A stretch of DNA of 63,406 nucleotides from assembly GCA_031255855.1 (NCBI GenBank), contig JAIRRS010000070.1, positions 1 through 63,406 on the forward strand. The letters are read 5' to 3'. Under the pieces are notes generated by a model. It was not told where the DNA came from. It did not search any database and saw nothing but the letters and a program-made list of their open reading frames with translations. The translations under genes and the position numbers were made by a program. Each line of letters starts with the position of its first letter. Position 1 is the stretch's first letter. This DNA comes from Tannerellaceae bacterium. Its GTDB lineage: Bacteria; Bacteroidota; Bacteroidia; Bacteroidales; Tannerellaceae. Positions 53,417 through 63,085 of the stretch are shown here, one piece after another.

Positions 53417-53489
53417 TCGGGATGAGAAGACTCGAACTTCCGACCTCCACGTCCCGAACGTGGCGCGCTACCAACTGTGCTACATCCCG
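53417..53489 (-). tRNA. tRNA-Pro (anticodon CGG)
   Basis: The minus strand gives a full cloverleaf. The acceptor stem CGGGATG/CATCCCG is perfect. The anticodon arm CCACG-TTCGGGA-CGTGG has CGG at 34-36, and the T-arm contains TTCGAGT. The CCA end is not encoded. It is 73 bases long. Confidence 0.93.
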
Positions 53490-53619
53490 TTTCTTTACGG
53501 CTGCAAATGTACAAATAAAAAGTAAAATGAAACTATTTTGTTCCTTTTTTTCTGAACAACGGAAACAAATCTTGTTGTTGTTTTGATGATTAGATAGGCT
53601 CTGTTCGATTTTGAATGAT

Positions 53620-53627
53620 TATATTTG
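53620..53627 (+). promoter_or_regulatory. -7 element of the fucosidase locus
   Basis: TATATTTG matches TAnnTTTG, 33 bases before the fucosidase start codon. The -33 side is only loosely matched. Confidence 0.5.
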
Positions 53628-53660
53628 TGGCAATATGTATAATTTAATGCATCCTTAATC

Positions 53661-55571
53661 ATGTATAAAAGATTCTTATTACCTTGTTTTTACACGATTC
53701 TTTTCTTTTCTTTTTCAATCGTTTTAAGTACGTCTTGTTCCAGATATGTTGAACCTCCGGCTCCGTATGGTGCAACCCCCACCGCTCATCAATTGGAATG
53801 GCAAAAGATGGAATATTATATGTTTATCCATTTTGGACCGAATACTTTTACTGATGTCGAATGGGGTGACGGAAAGGAAGACCCGAAAGTGTTTAACCCT
53901 ACTAATCTTGATTGTCGGCAGTGGGCGAAGATTGCTAAAGATGCCGGTATGAAAGCGATTGTCATAACGGCTAAACATCATGATGGATTCTGCCTATGGC
54001 CAAGCCAATATAGTACGCATACGGTGAGGGAAAGTTTATGGAAAGACGGTAAAGGGGATTTGCTGCGCGAACTGTCTGACGCTTGTAAAGAGTATGGATT
54101 AAAGTTCGGCGTTTATCTTTCGCCATGGGATCAGAATCATCCGACATATGGATCGCCCGAATATAATCAGGTATTTGCCAATACACTAACAGAAGTGCTG
54201 GCCGGCTACGGGCCTGTATTCGAACAGTGGTTCGATGGTGCGAATGGTGACGCTCATAAAGGCAAACGACAGGAATACGACTGGGATTTGTTCCACAACA
54301 CAGTTTATACCCATCAACCCCATGCTGTAATCTTCAGCGATGTGGGACCTGGTTGCCGTTGGATGGGTAATGAAAAAGGAATTGCCGGAGAGACAAACTG
54401 GTCGAGGTTGAATATCAAAGGCTTTGAGCCGGGATTTGGCGCACCTCCTACCGACACATTAAGCAAAGGGAACATATATGGCGAAGCATGGGTTCCGGCA
54501 GAGACAGATGTTTCCATCCGTCCGGGATGGTTTTACAGCCCACGCACCGACGGCAAAGTGAAGACTCTTAACGAATTGATTAACATCTATTACTCATCAG
54601 TAGGACGAAACTCCAACTTGCTTTTGAATGTTCCGCCCGACAGGAAAGGACGCATTCACCCTACCGATTCGGCGCGATTGATGGAATTCAGCCGTTTTAT
54701 CGACTTATTTTATAAGAATAACCTATTGGAAAGAGCTTCTTTGCGCGCCATCAATACCAGGGGAGATGCTCCGGCGTATGAAGCGACGAACTTATTAAAT
54801 GGAGACTACAACAGCTATTGGGCGGCAGACGATGATGTTACGTCGACAGCAATTGAAATTACATTACCACAAGCACAAACGTTCAACCGTTTTCTCATAC
54901 AGGAATATATCCCGTTAGGCCAGCGCGTAGCTAAGTTTGCATTGGAAACCTGGAATGAATCAAGCGCCAATTGGGATGTTCTCGCCGAAGGAACTACTAT
55001 CGGATACAAACGCATTCTTCGCTTTCCTAAAACAACAGCGAAAAAACTACGCCTGAACATTCAAGAATCATTAGCTTGCCCGGTGTTGAACAGTATCGCT
55101 TTATACGATGTGCAGGAATCATATAAAGGAAAATCAGAAATCGCTGACGAAAAACGTTTATTCGACATATCTTCAGATAAATGGAATGTCGTATCTCCAC
55201 AAGTAGGCGAATCTATAAAAAGGATTATCGATGGTTTCATTCAAACCGGCTCTTCCATACTTCAATTACTACCGATAGAAATAGATTTAGGAGAGACGCT
55301 TTCATTGAAAGGCTTCACTTACATACCATCCAACAGTTCATCCGAACCAGCCATCATGCGATACAATTTTTATGTGAGTGAGGACGGAAAAGAGTGGATT
55401 CCTGTGAAGAAAGAAGCCATGTTCAACAATATTAAGAACAATCCTATCCAACAAGATGTCTTATTTGATGCTCCGGTAAATGCAAAATACATCAAATTTG
55501 AACCTATAGAAACCACTTTAGGCGGGCTGGAATACATTGTTGCCGAGCTTGGAGTGATAACAAAGTTGTGA
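53661..55571 (+). CDS. GH29 alpha-L-fucosidase lipoprotein with C-terminal F5/8-type domains
   Basis: 636 residues. Signal peptide and lipobox STSC (Cys26). GH29 TIM barrel (about 35-370) with YYMFIHFGPNTF, the HHDGF motif at 106-110 and the nucleophile Asp192 in EQWFDG. Then a discoidin-like carbohydrate-binding domain (about 375-495; NLLNGDYNSYWAADD) and a second similar region (about 515-635). It removes alpha-linked fucose from glycans at the cell surface or in the periplasm. It is followed 13 bases later by the large transmembrane regulator. Confidence 0.93.
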   Translation: MYKRFLLPCFYTILFFSFSIVLSTSCSRYVEPPAPYGATPTAHQLEWQKMEYYMFIHFGPNTFTDVEWGDGKEDPKVFNPTNLDCRQWAKIAKDAGMKAIVITAKHHDGFCLWPSQYSTHTVRESLWKDGKGDLLRELSDACKEYGLKFGVYLSPWDQNHPTYGSPEYNQVFANTLTEVLAGYGPVFEQWFDGANGDAHKGKRQEYDWDLFHNTVYTHQPHAVIFSDVGPGCRWMGNEKGIAGETNWSRLNIKGFEPGFGAPPTDTLSKGNIYGEAWVPAETDVSIRPGWFYSPRTDGKVKTLNELINIYYSSVGRNSNLLLNVPPDRKGRIHPTDSARLMEFSRFIDLFYKNNLLERASLRAINTRGDAPAYEATNLLNGDYNSYWAADDDVTSTAIEITLPQAQTFNRFLIQEYIPLGQRVAKFALETWNESSANWDVLAEGTTIGYKRILRFPKTTAKKLRLNIQESLACPVLNSIALYDVQESYKGKSEIADEKRLFDISSDKWNVVSPQVGESIKRIIDGFIQTGSSILQLLPIEIDLGETLSLKGFTYIPSNSSSEPAIMRYNFYVSEDGKEWIPVKKEAMFNNIKNNPIQQDVLFDAPVNAKYIKFEPIETTLGGLEYIVAELGVITKL

Positions 55572-55584
55572 CAACATTCTTTCT

Positions 55585-58236
55585 ATGCCTTCAACCCGTT
55601 ATCTGATACTTGCTCTTTTGTTGTGTGTGAATACGGAATCCGTATTCACACAGGCTTCTGCGGGAGATGGCGGAAGGAGCGAACCTCCTCCCCAACGGAT
55701 GAGCTTACTCTCCGGACAACGACGGGAGGCCATCGTGGATAACTTATTATATAATGAAGGTATCTATGTCGTTTCCAATTTTTCAGCTCCTTTACCAGAG
55801 ACTGCTGAATTTTTTTCTATAAAAGAACTACTCCAAAAAGAAACAGAAGGCTTCTATTTCTATATCAGGAAGGGTGATGCCGACGGCAAATTACTGCTCC
55901 GTAAACCAGACGGTTCTTTCTATCCTTTTATAGAAGCGTTGAAAACTATCAAGCTGGCAATGGATGACGATTCGACAAGAGTCATGACTCTTTTCCTTGA
56001 TTTTTATGTAGACATAGCGCTCGAATCTTCCTTTGAGGAAGCCGGGTTGTCTTCTTACCTATTTGAGTACAACCCGAAGGATGGCTGGCCTTCTTTGAAA
56101 CAGATGGTGGGAACGGGTAAACGTTTAGTGGTTTTTGAAATACAAAAGCACCTCTATAGTCCCGGTTGGCTTCATTATTTATATGATTATACAACGGGAA
56201 TACAAGAAAACTTATGGGGCGGAAGTAATAATGACCTGGAATCGTTCGATCAGAAAATGGGAAAAAGCTTGCGTTTGTTCACTGGTTTCAAGACGATTTC
56301 TCAGCCAATGTATAATACAGAAGAGGATATAAATTCTTACGCGCGCCAGACCCCTTATCTGATAGAGTTTTATAAAAGGTCATGGATCAGCGAGGGGAAA
56401 ATTCCCAATTTTATACTGGTAGACAAATACCACCCGTGGTTAGACAGACTGTTAATGACCTTACGTAGTTTCCATATCATACAAGGTTCTATTACATACA
56501 ATAGGGAACTGGTAAATTATGCGAACTGGGAAGGGCTGTCAAACGTGACCGGCGGCAAATTCAGTTTTCCGTTGGAAGCGTCGGGTAGGTTACTACTTCA
56601 GCCTGTTAGTCCGGGATATGAAATAACGCCCAAATTCATCTCTGTTGAGAATCCTGCTAAAAAAGTATTTATAGACGAATTCAAGGCTCATCTTTTAAAT
56701 ATAGAAGACAATCTTGAAATCAACCTGCCGTTGGACAATGAGGTAAAAGACTTGTCTTATAGGCGGAACAATAGTATTTCGAAAAATATAGAATTCACCT
56801 ATGATGCTGTTCGCGGTTGGGTAGCTTCGTTGGATGCCCAAAGCCGGATAGACCTTCCCGAAGCTAATCATTTAAGAATGACCGACCATGACTTTACGGT
56901 GGCTGTATGGCTCCAGGTTCCTAAATATCTTCCGGACAAAAGAGATTATTGCATATTGGGAACGCGGAACAATGCTTACCAACGCGGATTGCATTTCCTG
57001 ATACGCAACCATAAGCCATATATGGGTTTCTTTAATAACGATCTGGAAGGGAATACCATTATTGAACCGGGTAAATGGTATCATGTTACCTGGCGATATA
57101 ATAAGAGGAATGGCGAACAATCTATTTATGTAAACGGTAGACTGGATGCTATTTCTTTCGGCAGGCCGCCGTATTTAGGGCGCGACAGCTTGTATATTGG
57201 TTTCGCCGATTTCAATATGAACTCAAGTTTTGCCGGTATGTTAGACAACTTTTTTATCTGGTCGCGCGTATTAGGGGATAAAGAAATCCTGGGATTAAGC
57301 AACCAGTTAATCAATATTGAAATGCCATCGGCCTGGCAACGGGTATATAGAAACGTGTCTCCTTTGTTATGGATCATTCCTCCGGTTGTTTGCATCTTAC
57401 TCATCGCTCTTACGCTGTATAGGATGTCAATTGCAAGAAAGCGAAAGGAAAAGAAAACAATCGGCGAGCCGAAAGCCCGCACTTCTCCTGACAGCCATCT
57501 GCCGGAAATCCCCCTATGCAACTGCATTCATCTGTTTGGTGATTTCTATGTTTCCGATAAAAACGGGGGAAATATTACCAGCCTTTTTACCCCGAAACTA
57601 AAACAACTGTTTTTACTGATCTTACTTTACTCCCGCGACAAATCGGGCATTACCAATGCAGAGCTGACACAATTTATGTGGGGCGACGACTCGATAAAAG
57701 ATACAAAAAGCCTCCGAAGTGTATCCATTCTTAAATTACGCAAGATACTGGAGCGGATGGATAAAGCGGAAATCGTTTTCAATGCCAACAAATACCTGCT
57801 GGTACTTTCAGATTCCGTGTATTGCGATTACCTTGTTTGTTCTGACTGGCTGCAAAACAGATTGGTTCGCAACAAGAAAGAATTCGAGCAATTTTTCGCC
57901 CTTATATCACGGGGAGAAGTCTTTAAAGGAGAGTCGTTTGCCTGGCTCGACGATTATAAGGGGTATGTCAGCAATCGTATCGTAGACGTAGTTTTGAAGT
58001 TTATTCCCGAATATCCTGCAGACGATAATGCGGAGATGATTATCAGGTCTTCCGACCAGGTGTTATTAAACGACCCTACCAATGAAGAAGCCTTAGGTTA
58101 CAAGGTAAGGGCCTTGATTAAACAGAACAATTACCAGTCTGCCAAATATACCTACACGAAGTTTTGCGCTACTTATAAGGAGATGTACAATGAAGCGTTT
58201 CCCGTCAAATTTGAAAAGATCATATCTTTCAGATAA
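55585..58236 (+). CDS. Transmembrane one-component regulator: PLC-like, LamG and winged-helix domains
   Basis: 883 residues. Signal peptide (about 1-23). Residues about 50-310 resemble a PLC-like phosphodiesterase barrel: SIKELLQKETEGFYFYI, VMTLFLDFYVD, then DGWPSLKQMVGTGKRLVVF at 167-184. The catalytic His of the usual THNS stretch is replaced (VVSNFSAPL), so it is probably inactive. A LamG-type jelly-roll follows at about 405-570 (FTVAVWLQVP, WYHVTWRYNKRNGEQSIYVN). One membrane helix (about 592-613). The cytoplasmic part has an OmpR/SARP-like winged helix (about 645-745; FTPKLKQLFLLILLYSRDKS, SLRSVSILKLRKILERMD) and a helical tail. It most likely senses a ligand outside and regulates the fucosidase and oxidoreductase genes. 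Confidence 0.78.
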   Translation: MPSTRYLILALLLCVNTESVFTQASAGDGGRSEPPPQRMSLLSGQRREAIVDNLLYNEGIYVVSNFSAPLPETAEFFSIKELLQKETEGFYFYIRKGDADGKLLLRKPDGSFYPFIEALKTIKLAMDDDSTRVMTLFLDFYVDIALESSFEEAGLSSYLFEYNPKDGWPSLKQMVGTGKRLVVFEIQKHLYSPGWLHYLYDYTTGIQENLWGGSNNDLESFDQKMGKSLRLFTGFKTISQPMYNTEEDINSYARQTPYLIEFYKRSWISEGKIPNFILVDKYHPWLDRLLMTLRSFHIIQGSITYNRELVNYANWEGLSNVTGGKFSFPLEASGRLLLQPVSPGYEITPKFISVENPAKKVFIDEFKAHLLNIEDNLEINLPLDNEVKDLSYRRNNSISKNIEFTYDAVRGWVASLDAQSRIDLPEANHLRMTDHDFTVAVWLQVPKYLPDKRDYCILGTRNNAYQRGLHFLIRNHKPYMGFFNNDLEGNTIIEPGKWYHVTWRYNKRNGEQSIYVNGRLDAISFGRPPYLGRDSLYIGFADFNMNSSFAGMLDNFFIWSRVLGDKEILGLSNQLINIEMPSAWQRVYRNVSPLLWIIPPVVCILLIALTLYRMSIARKRKEKKTIGEPKARTSPDSHLPEIPLCNCIHLFGDFYVSDKNGGNITSLFTPKLKQLFLLILLYSRDKSGITNAELTQFMWGDDSIKDTKSLRSVSILKLRKILERMDKAEIVFNANKYLLVLSDSVYCDYLVCSDWLQNRLVRNKKEFEQFFALISRGEVFKGESFAWLDDYKGYVSNRIVDVVLKFIPEYPADDNAEMIIRSSDQVLLNDPTNEEALGYKVRALIKQNNYQSAKYTYTKFCATYKEMYNEAFPVKFEKIISFR

Positions 58237-58436
58237 CAACTGTTGTTTTTCGGTAACATACACGATATAAGAAAGTTACCTATGTTTCCGTTCTAATCAA
58301 ACCCAACATGTTAGCCCTTGATTAGCCCTTGGTTAACAGGGCGTTTGCCCTTTATTATGACTTTGTTTGACCTGTTTTTCTTATCTTACCCGGAACGAAG
58401 AATTTTTTTATCGCATCATTATTAAAAAAGAGAACC

Positions 58437-59939
58437 ATGAATAACAAAAAATCAGAGAAACAATCCGTTCGTTTTACCAGAAGAGCGTTTTTAGGGACAA
58501 TGGCTTCGGCTGCCGCCTTTACGATTGTTCCCCGTTCGGTGTTAGGAGGAGTAGGTTACACAGCTCCAAGTGATTTGATAAACATTGCTGGTATCGGTAT
58601 CGGCAGCCAGGGTGGCGGAGATATCCAGAACATTGCCACCCCCGACGTACCAATCCAAAGGCGGCAAGGCGGTTCTGGGGGTATGTTGATGCAACGCTAC
58701 GGCGGTATACAGCCGCAACGCCAGATTCGTCCGCAAGGAGGTGGTGTCGCTAACTCCGATTCGCCTTTGCAAATGGGCGCTGCCGACGGCAAAAAATCAT
58801 TCAAACATGCCAATATCTATGCTTTGTGCGACGTAGACCACGATTATGCCGGCCATATTATGGCCGGTTACCCAAAGGCTAAACGTTATGTTGATTTTCG
58901 CGAGATGATTGATAAAGAAAAAGAAATTGATGCCGTATTGATTGGCACGCCCGACCATACGCATGCTGTGATTGCTGCTTATGCCATGAATGCAGGTAAG
59001 CATGTATTTGTAGAAAAGCCAATGGCGAAAACCATCTATGAAACACGTTTCCTCCGTGATTTGGCGAAAAAGAAAGGCCTTGTAACCCAGATGGGTAACC
59101 AGGGACATAACGTGGAAGGTACGATGCAAACGGTAGAATGGATCCAGTCCGGCCTTATCGGTAATGTAACCGAAGTACACCTGTGGACAAACCGCCCCAT
59201 GTGGAAACAAGGATATTTCGAACGTCCGGCAGGGGTGGTAGTTCCCAAGAACTTGAATTACGACATTTGGTTAGGCCCGGCGCCCGAAAAGCCTTATCAT
59301 CCCGACATTTTACATTTTGCCTGGCGTGGTTTATGGGATTACGGAACAGGCGCTATGGGCGATATGGGAGCCCATACGTTCGACGCTCCTATCTGGGCGC
59401 TCAACTTGGGCATGCCTACAAGAATACAGGCGACCTCTACTCCGTTCAACGATGATTACCTGCCGCAAGGAGAAAGCGTAACGTATGAATTCCCGGCTCG
59501 CGGCAATATGCCTCCGGTGAAAGTTACCTGGAGCGACGGTGGTATCAAACCGGCCCGTCCGGCTCAGTTGGAAGCCAACCGCCAGCTAAGGGAAGCGCTC
59601 TACATCGGCGACAAGGGAATGATTATGCACGGTACACATGGCGCGGCTCCGCAACTTATCCCGGAAAAGCCCGGCTTCGTTGAGCCTTCTAAAACGCTGA
59701 AACGCCCCAGCAATATCTATGTAGACTTTGTAGAAGCAATTAAAGAAGGACGCAAAGCGGCGAACGATTTCGAAATTTCAGCCAAATTGAATGAAATCAT
59801 GTTGCTTACCAATATAGCAGTCGTATCTCAAAGATTGAACATCACATTGGAATATGATGCTGAGAACATGAAGATAACCAATTGCCCCGAAGCAAATGAT
59901 TATTTCCATTATGAATATCGTAACGGTTGGAAACTATAA
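58437..59939 (+). CDS. Tat-exported Gfo/Idh/MocA-family oxidoreductase
   Basis: 500 residues. Tat signal (RFTRRAFLG at 12-20). Rossmann domain starting INIAGIGIGSQGG, with the EKP motif at 192-194 in GKHVFVEKPMAK, then the alpha/beta catalytic domain (WLGPAPEKPYHP, WDYGTGAMGDMGAH). An unusual Gly/Gln/Arg/Pro-rich insert at about 69-122 splits the first beta-alpha unit from the next strand (ANIYALCDVD). The family oxidises or rearranges sugars with NAD(P), and Tat export implies folding with cofactor before export. The substrate is probably a sugar released at the surface. The next gene is a Tat-exported TIM-barrel isomerase. Confidence 0.9.
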   Translation: MNNKKSEKQSVRFTRRAFLGTMASAAAFTIVPRSVLGGVGYTAPSDLINIAGIGIGSQGGGDIQNIATPDVPIQRRQGGSGGMLMQRYGGIQPQRQIRPQGGGVANSDSPLQMGAADGKKSFKHANIYALCDVDHDYAGHIMAGYPKAKRYVDFREMIDKEKEIDAVLIGTPDHTHAVIAAYAMNAGKHVFVEKPMAKTIYETRFLRDLAKKKGLVTQMGNQGHNVEGTMQTVEWIQSGLIGNVTEVHLWTNRPMWKQGYFERPAGVVVPKNLNYDIWLGPAPEKPYHPDILHFAWRGLWDYGTGAMGDMGAHTFDAPIWALNLGMPTRIQATSTPFNDDYLPQGESVTYEFPARGNMPPVKVTWSDGGIKPARPAQLEANRQLREALYIGDKGMIMHGTHGAAPQLIPEKPGFVEPSKTLKRPSNIYVDFVEAIKEGRKAANDFEISAKLNEIMLLTNIAVVSQRLNITLEYDAENMKITNCPEANDYFHYEYRNGWKL

Positions 59940-59982
59940 TGATTTATAATTTTGAATATCAATCAATAAACAATCGATTAAT

Positions 59983-61068
59983 ATGGACAACATAATGAAT
60001 AACGGACAATCACGGCGGCAGTTCCTCAGCAGTTCGGCTGCTTTGGCCGCCCTATCATTGGTTCCCGCAGGCCTCTCTTCCTGTAAAGGGCAACCGGCAG
60101 AAACAAATGGGGCCGTAGCGGTAGCAGACAGTTCCAAACCAAATTCAGTGTTCGGGGGAGTACAAATCGGAACAATCACATACAGTTGGCGCGACCAACC
60201 AGGTGGATTGGAAAACATAGTCAAGTATTGCCAGCAAACAGGTATTAACTCTATTGAGCTTATGAGTGGCGATTTGGAAGCGTACCTGGGAGCTCCCGAA
60301 AATCCGAGGATGAAATTTTTCCGTCGCCCACCTGCCGCACCGCCTGCCGGTGGTGGTAATGCCGCGCCACCTCAACGCCGCACGGGGCCTCCTCAACTAA
60401 CGGCTGAACAACAAGCCGAATTAGACAACTATAACCAAGAGATTATAAAGTGGCGCTTGTCTCTCTCGATGTCGAAAGTGGAAGAAGCCCGGAAATTGCT
60501 GAACGATGCCGGTATTTCGGCGCATATCGTGAAGTTTTCACCGGCGCGCTGGTCGGACGAAGAGATTGATTATGCCTTTACCGTTGCAAAGGCGATGGGA
60601 GCCAAGGGGGTAACCGAAGAAATCGGGGAAGCTGCTGTCCGGAAACTGGGACCGATAGCCGAAAAGCACGATATGTACGCTGTTTTCCATAACCATATGC
60701 AGTATGCGGAAGAAGGTTTTGATATCGACCCATTCCTGGCTGTGTCGCCTGCTGTGATGCTTAACTTTGATGCAGGTCATTTCTTTGGTTCCACAGGTAT
60801 ACATCCCAACGAGATGATAAAGAAATACCACGACCGCATTTACAGTATACACCTGAAAGATAAGACAGGTCCTAAAGCCGAAGAGCCCAACGCCAATCAG
60901 GTATGGGGGCAAGGTGAAATGCCAATAGAAGATGTATTGCTGTTAATAAAGGAAAAGCAGTGGCCGATTTATTGCGACATCGAGTTGGAATACGCTGTTA
61001 AGCCGTGGTCTAATTCAATAAAAGAGGTGCGCAATTGCGTGAACTATGCCCGCCAGATTTTAATTTAA
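59983..61068 (+). CDS. Tat-exported sugar phosphate isomerase/epimerase-type TIM barrel
   Basis: 361 residues. Combined twin-Arg and lipobox leader (SRRQFLSSSAALAALSLVPA, Cys34). The xylose-isomerase-like AP_endonuc_2 fold shows GGVQIGTITYSWRD at the start, YAVFHNHMQY, LNFDAGHFFGSTG, YSIHLKDKTG and YCDIELEYA with metal-ligand Glu/His/Asp. A Pro/Ala/Gly/Gln-rich insert at about 113-145 resembles the one in the upstream oxidoreductase. Pairs of Gfo/Idh oxidoreductase and such isomerases are frequent in sugar modification; here both are exported. A second possible start is Met5. Confidence 0.88.
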   Translation: MDNIMNNGQSRRQFLSSSAALAALSLVPAGLSSCKGQPAETNGAVAVADSSKPNSVFGGVQIGTITYSWRDQPGGLENIVKYCQQTGINSIELMSGDLEAYLGAPENPRMKFFRRPPAAPPAGGGNAAPPQRRTGPPQLTAEQQAELDNYNQEIIKWRLSLSMSKVEEARKLLNDAGISAHIVKFSPARWSDEEIDYAFTVAKAMGAKGVTEEIGEAAVRKLGPIAEKHDMYAVFHNHMQYAEEGFDIDPFLAVSPAVMLNFDAGHFFGSTGIHPNEMIKKYHDRIYSIHLKDKTGPKAEEPNANQVWGQGEMPIEDVLLLIKEKQWPIYCDIELEYAVKPWSNSIKEVRNCVNYARQILI

Positions 61069-61081
61069 CGGGTAATAAATA

Positions 61082-61119
61082 ACTCAATGACCGGAAATAG
61101 TGTGTTCCGGTCATTGAGT
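61082..61119. terminator. Bidirectional hairpin terminator
   Basis: ACTCAATGACCGGAA pairs perfectly with TTCCGGTCATTGAGT around an 8-base loop, between the convergent isomerase and phosphoglucomutase genes. No long T-run, so termination strength is uncertain. Confidence 0.7.
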
Positions 61120-61136
61120 CATTCTGTTATGATTCA

Positions 61137-62885
61137 TCAGATTCCTAATGAAACCTTGATTTGTTCTATCTTTTCCAATGCCGCGCTTTGGGCTTCGGGC
61201 AATTCTTCCAAGCAGTCAACTTTACCATGTACTTCGCAATAGAATTTAATCTTCGGCTCTGTGCCTGAAGGACGGATAGATACTTTTGTATGGTCTTCCG
61301 TTACATACTGAAGCACGTTGGAGGTTGTAGGCATGTCCAGCGTAAACGTTTCCTTATCCTGGCAACTATATCCTTTCAATGTGGCATAATCATAGATGAA
61401 CGCAACCTTCGATCCGGCAATCTCCGTCAATGGCTGTTTGCGGTAGTTCACCATCATGGCTTCTATTTCTTCGGCGCCGCTTTTGCCTTTTTTCACTACG
61501 GATATGCCTTGTTCGTGAGAAAAGCCATATTCAACATAGATACGTTGCAAGAGTTGATAAAGGGAAAGCCCCTGGTCTTTTGCCCAAGCGGTCATTTCGG
61601 CCAGAATGGCACAAGCGGATACAGCGTCTTTATCACGTACGAAGTCTTCACAAAGGAAACCGAAACTTTCTTCTCCCCCGCCAATGTAATTTTTCCTGCC
61701 TTCGTTTTCACGCATCACCTTGGCAATCCATTTGAATCCGGTATATACGTCGTACATTTCAACGCCGTTGCGTTCGGCAATGGTGCGGACAAGTTCCGTC
61801 GTAACGATTGTTTTTACAATATATTCTTTTCCTTCTATCTTTCCTGATTCTTTCCAGCGCGTAATAAGGTAGTAGACAAACAGCAAAGCTGTTTGGTTCC
61901 CATTCAGAAGCGTCCATTCGCCATCGTTGTTTTTAACGGCGGCTCCCACGCGGTCGCCGTCAGGGTCCGTTGCCAGCACCAGTTCGGCGTCTGTCTCTTT
62001 TGCTTTTTGTACAGCCATAGCCAATGCCGCCGGTTCTTCCGGGTTGGGCGATTCAACAGTGGGGAAATCACCGCTTACCACATCCTGTTCCGGTACATGG
62101 ATTACATTGGTAAAACCAAAGGCGCGTAATGCATCGGGAACAAGTTTTACGCCCGTACCATGAATAGGCGTATAAACAACTTTCATGTCATTGTGGCGGG
62201 CAATGGCTTCTTTCGAAAGCGAAATCGTTGTCAACGCCTTAATATATTGTTCATCTATTTCTTTGCCGATGATTTCTATCCGTTTTTTATCTCCTTCGAA
62301 TTTAATCTCGCCGGCATTCCGGATGCGGTTTACTTCGGCAATGGTGTTTTTGTCGTGAGGGGCAATCATCTGCGCACCGTCATCCCAATACGCCTTGTAG
62401 CCGTTGTATTCCTTCGGATTATGCGAGGCTGTGAGGATGATGCCGCTTTGACATCCGAATTTACGGATGGTGTACGACATCTCGGGGGTAGGACGAAGGT
62501 CTTCAAATAGGTATACCTTAATGCCGTTGGCTGAAAATATATCAGCAGAAATTTCAGCGAATTTACGGCTGTTGTGGCGGCAGTCGTGTCCTATGACCAC
62601 CTTTATTTGTTCTAAATCTGCAAATGTCTTGTTCAAATAATTGGAAAGTCCTTGTGTAGCGGCGCCAACGGTGTAGATGTTCATCCGGTTTGTCCCTACG
62701 CCCATAATACCACGTAGTCCGCCGGTTCCGAATTCAAGGTCTTTATAAAATGCTTCGATTAAATCAGTAGAATCGTCTTTGTCAAGCAATGCCTGTACTT
62801 CTTTGCGTGTTTCGTCGTCATAACTCTCTGTAAGCCAAGCCTGCGCCCGGGTTTTCACCATTTCTAATAACTCACTGTTTTCCAT
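61137..62885 (-). CDS. pgm: Phosphoglucomutase/phosphomannomutase (phospho-sugar mutase)
   Basis: 582 residues, full alpha-D-phosphohexomutase. Active-site Ser154 in TASHNPKEYNGYK, metal loop DPDGDRVG, sugar-binding GEESFGF and the phosphate-binding loop RPSGTEPKIKFY near the C-terminus. It interconverts glucose-1-phosphate and glucose-6-phosphate, or pentose/mannose equivalents. It is a single gene with a good promoter; functional linkage to the neighbouring carbohydrate locus is possible but not shown. Confidence 0.95.
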   Translation of the reverse strand: MENSELLEMVKTRAQAWLTESYDDETRKEVQALLDKDDSTDLIEAFYKDLEFGTGGLRGIMGVGTNRMNIYTVGAATQGLSNYLNKTFADLEQIKVVIGHDCRHNSRKFAEISADIFSANGIKVYLFEDLRPTPEMSYTIRKFGCQSGIILTASHNPKEYNGYKAYWDDGAQMIAPHDKNTIAEVNRIRNAGEIKFEGDKKRIEIIGKEIDEQYIKALTTISLSKEAIARHNDMKVVYTPIHGTGVKLVPDALRAFGFTNVIHVPEQDVVSGDFPTVESPNPEEPAALAMAVQKAKETDAELVLATDPDGDRVGAAVKNNDGEWTLLNGNQTALLFVYYLITRWKESGKIEGKEYIVKTIVTTELVRTIAERNGVEMYDVYTGFKWIAKVMRENEGRKNYIGGGEESFGFLCEDFVRDKDAVSACAILAEMTAWAKDQGLSLYQLLQRIYVEYGFSHEQGISVVKKGKSGAEEIEAMMVNYRKQPLTEIAGSKVAFIYDYATLKGYSCQDKETFTLDMPTTSNVLQYVTEDHTKVSIRPSGTEPKIKFYCEVHGKVDCLEELPEAQSAALEKIEQIKVSLGI

Positions 62886-62931
62886 ACCTATTTATGTATT
62901 TTTTATAGCCTTAATAAATTAAACAAGTAAA

Positions 62932-62963
62932 CAAAGATATTGATTAATTGTAAAACAGCCAAC
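62932..62963 (-). promoter_or_regulatory. Promoter of the phosphoglucomutase gene
   Basis: On the minus strand TATCTTTG (62939-62932) lies 20 bases from GTTG (62963-62960), a good match to the Bacteroides consensus, 46 bases upstream of the start codon. Confidence 0.65.
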
Positions 62964-63012
62964 TGAATTTCCAGACTTTATACCTTTCAAAACAGCTACA
63001 TCGAACAAATTG

Positions 63013-63073
63013 AAAAACCCTCACATTGCGGGAACGGACTCGCCTTAGCACAGGTGGAGGTATCCCCGCATGT
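63013..63073 (-). terminator. Terminator-like hairpin after the partial barrel gene
   Basis: The minus strand contains ACATGCGGG and CCCGCAATGT (one bulge) enclosing a second short stem, followed by GAGGGTTTTTC. It would end the transcript of the gene at 63086. Confidence 0.55.
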
Positions 63074-63085
63074 TATTATTAAAAA

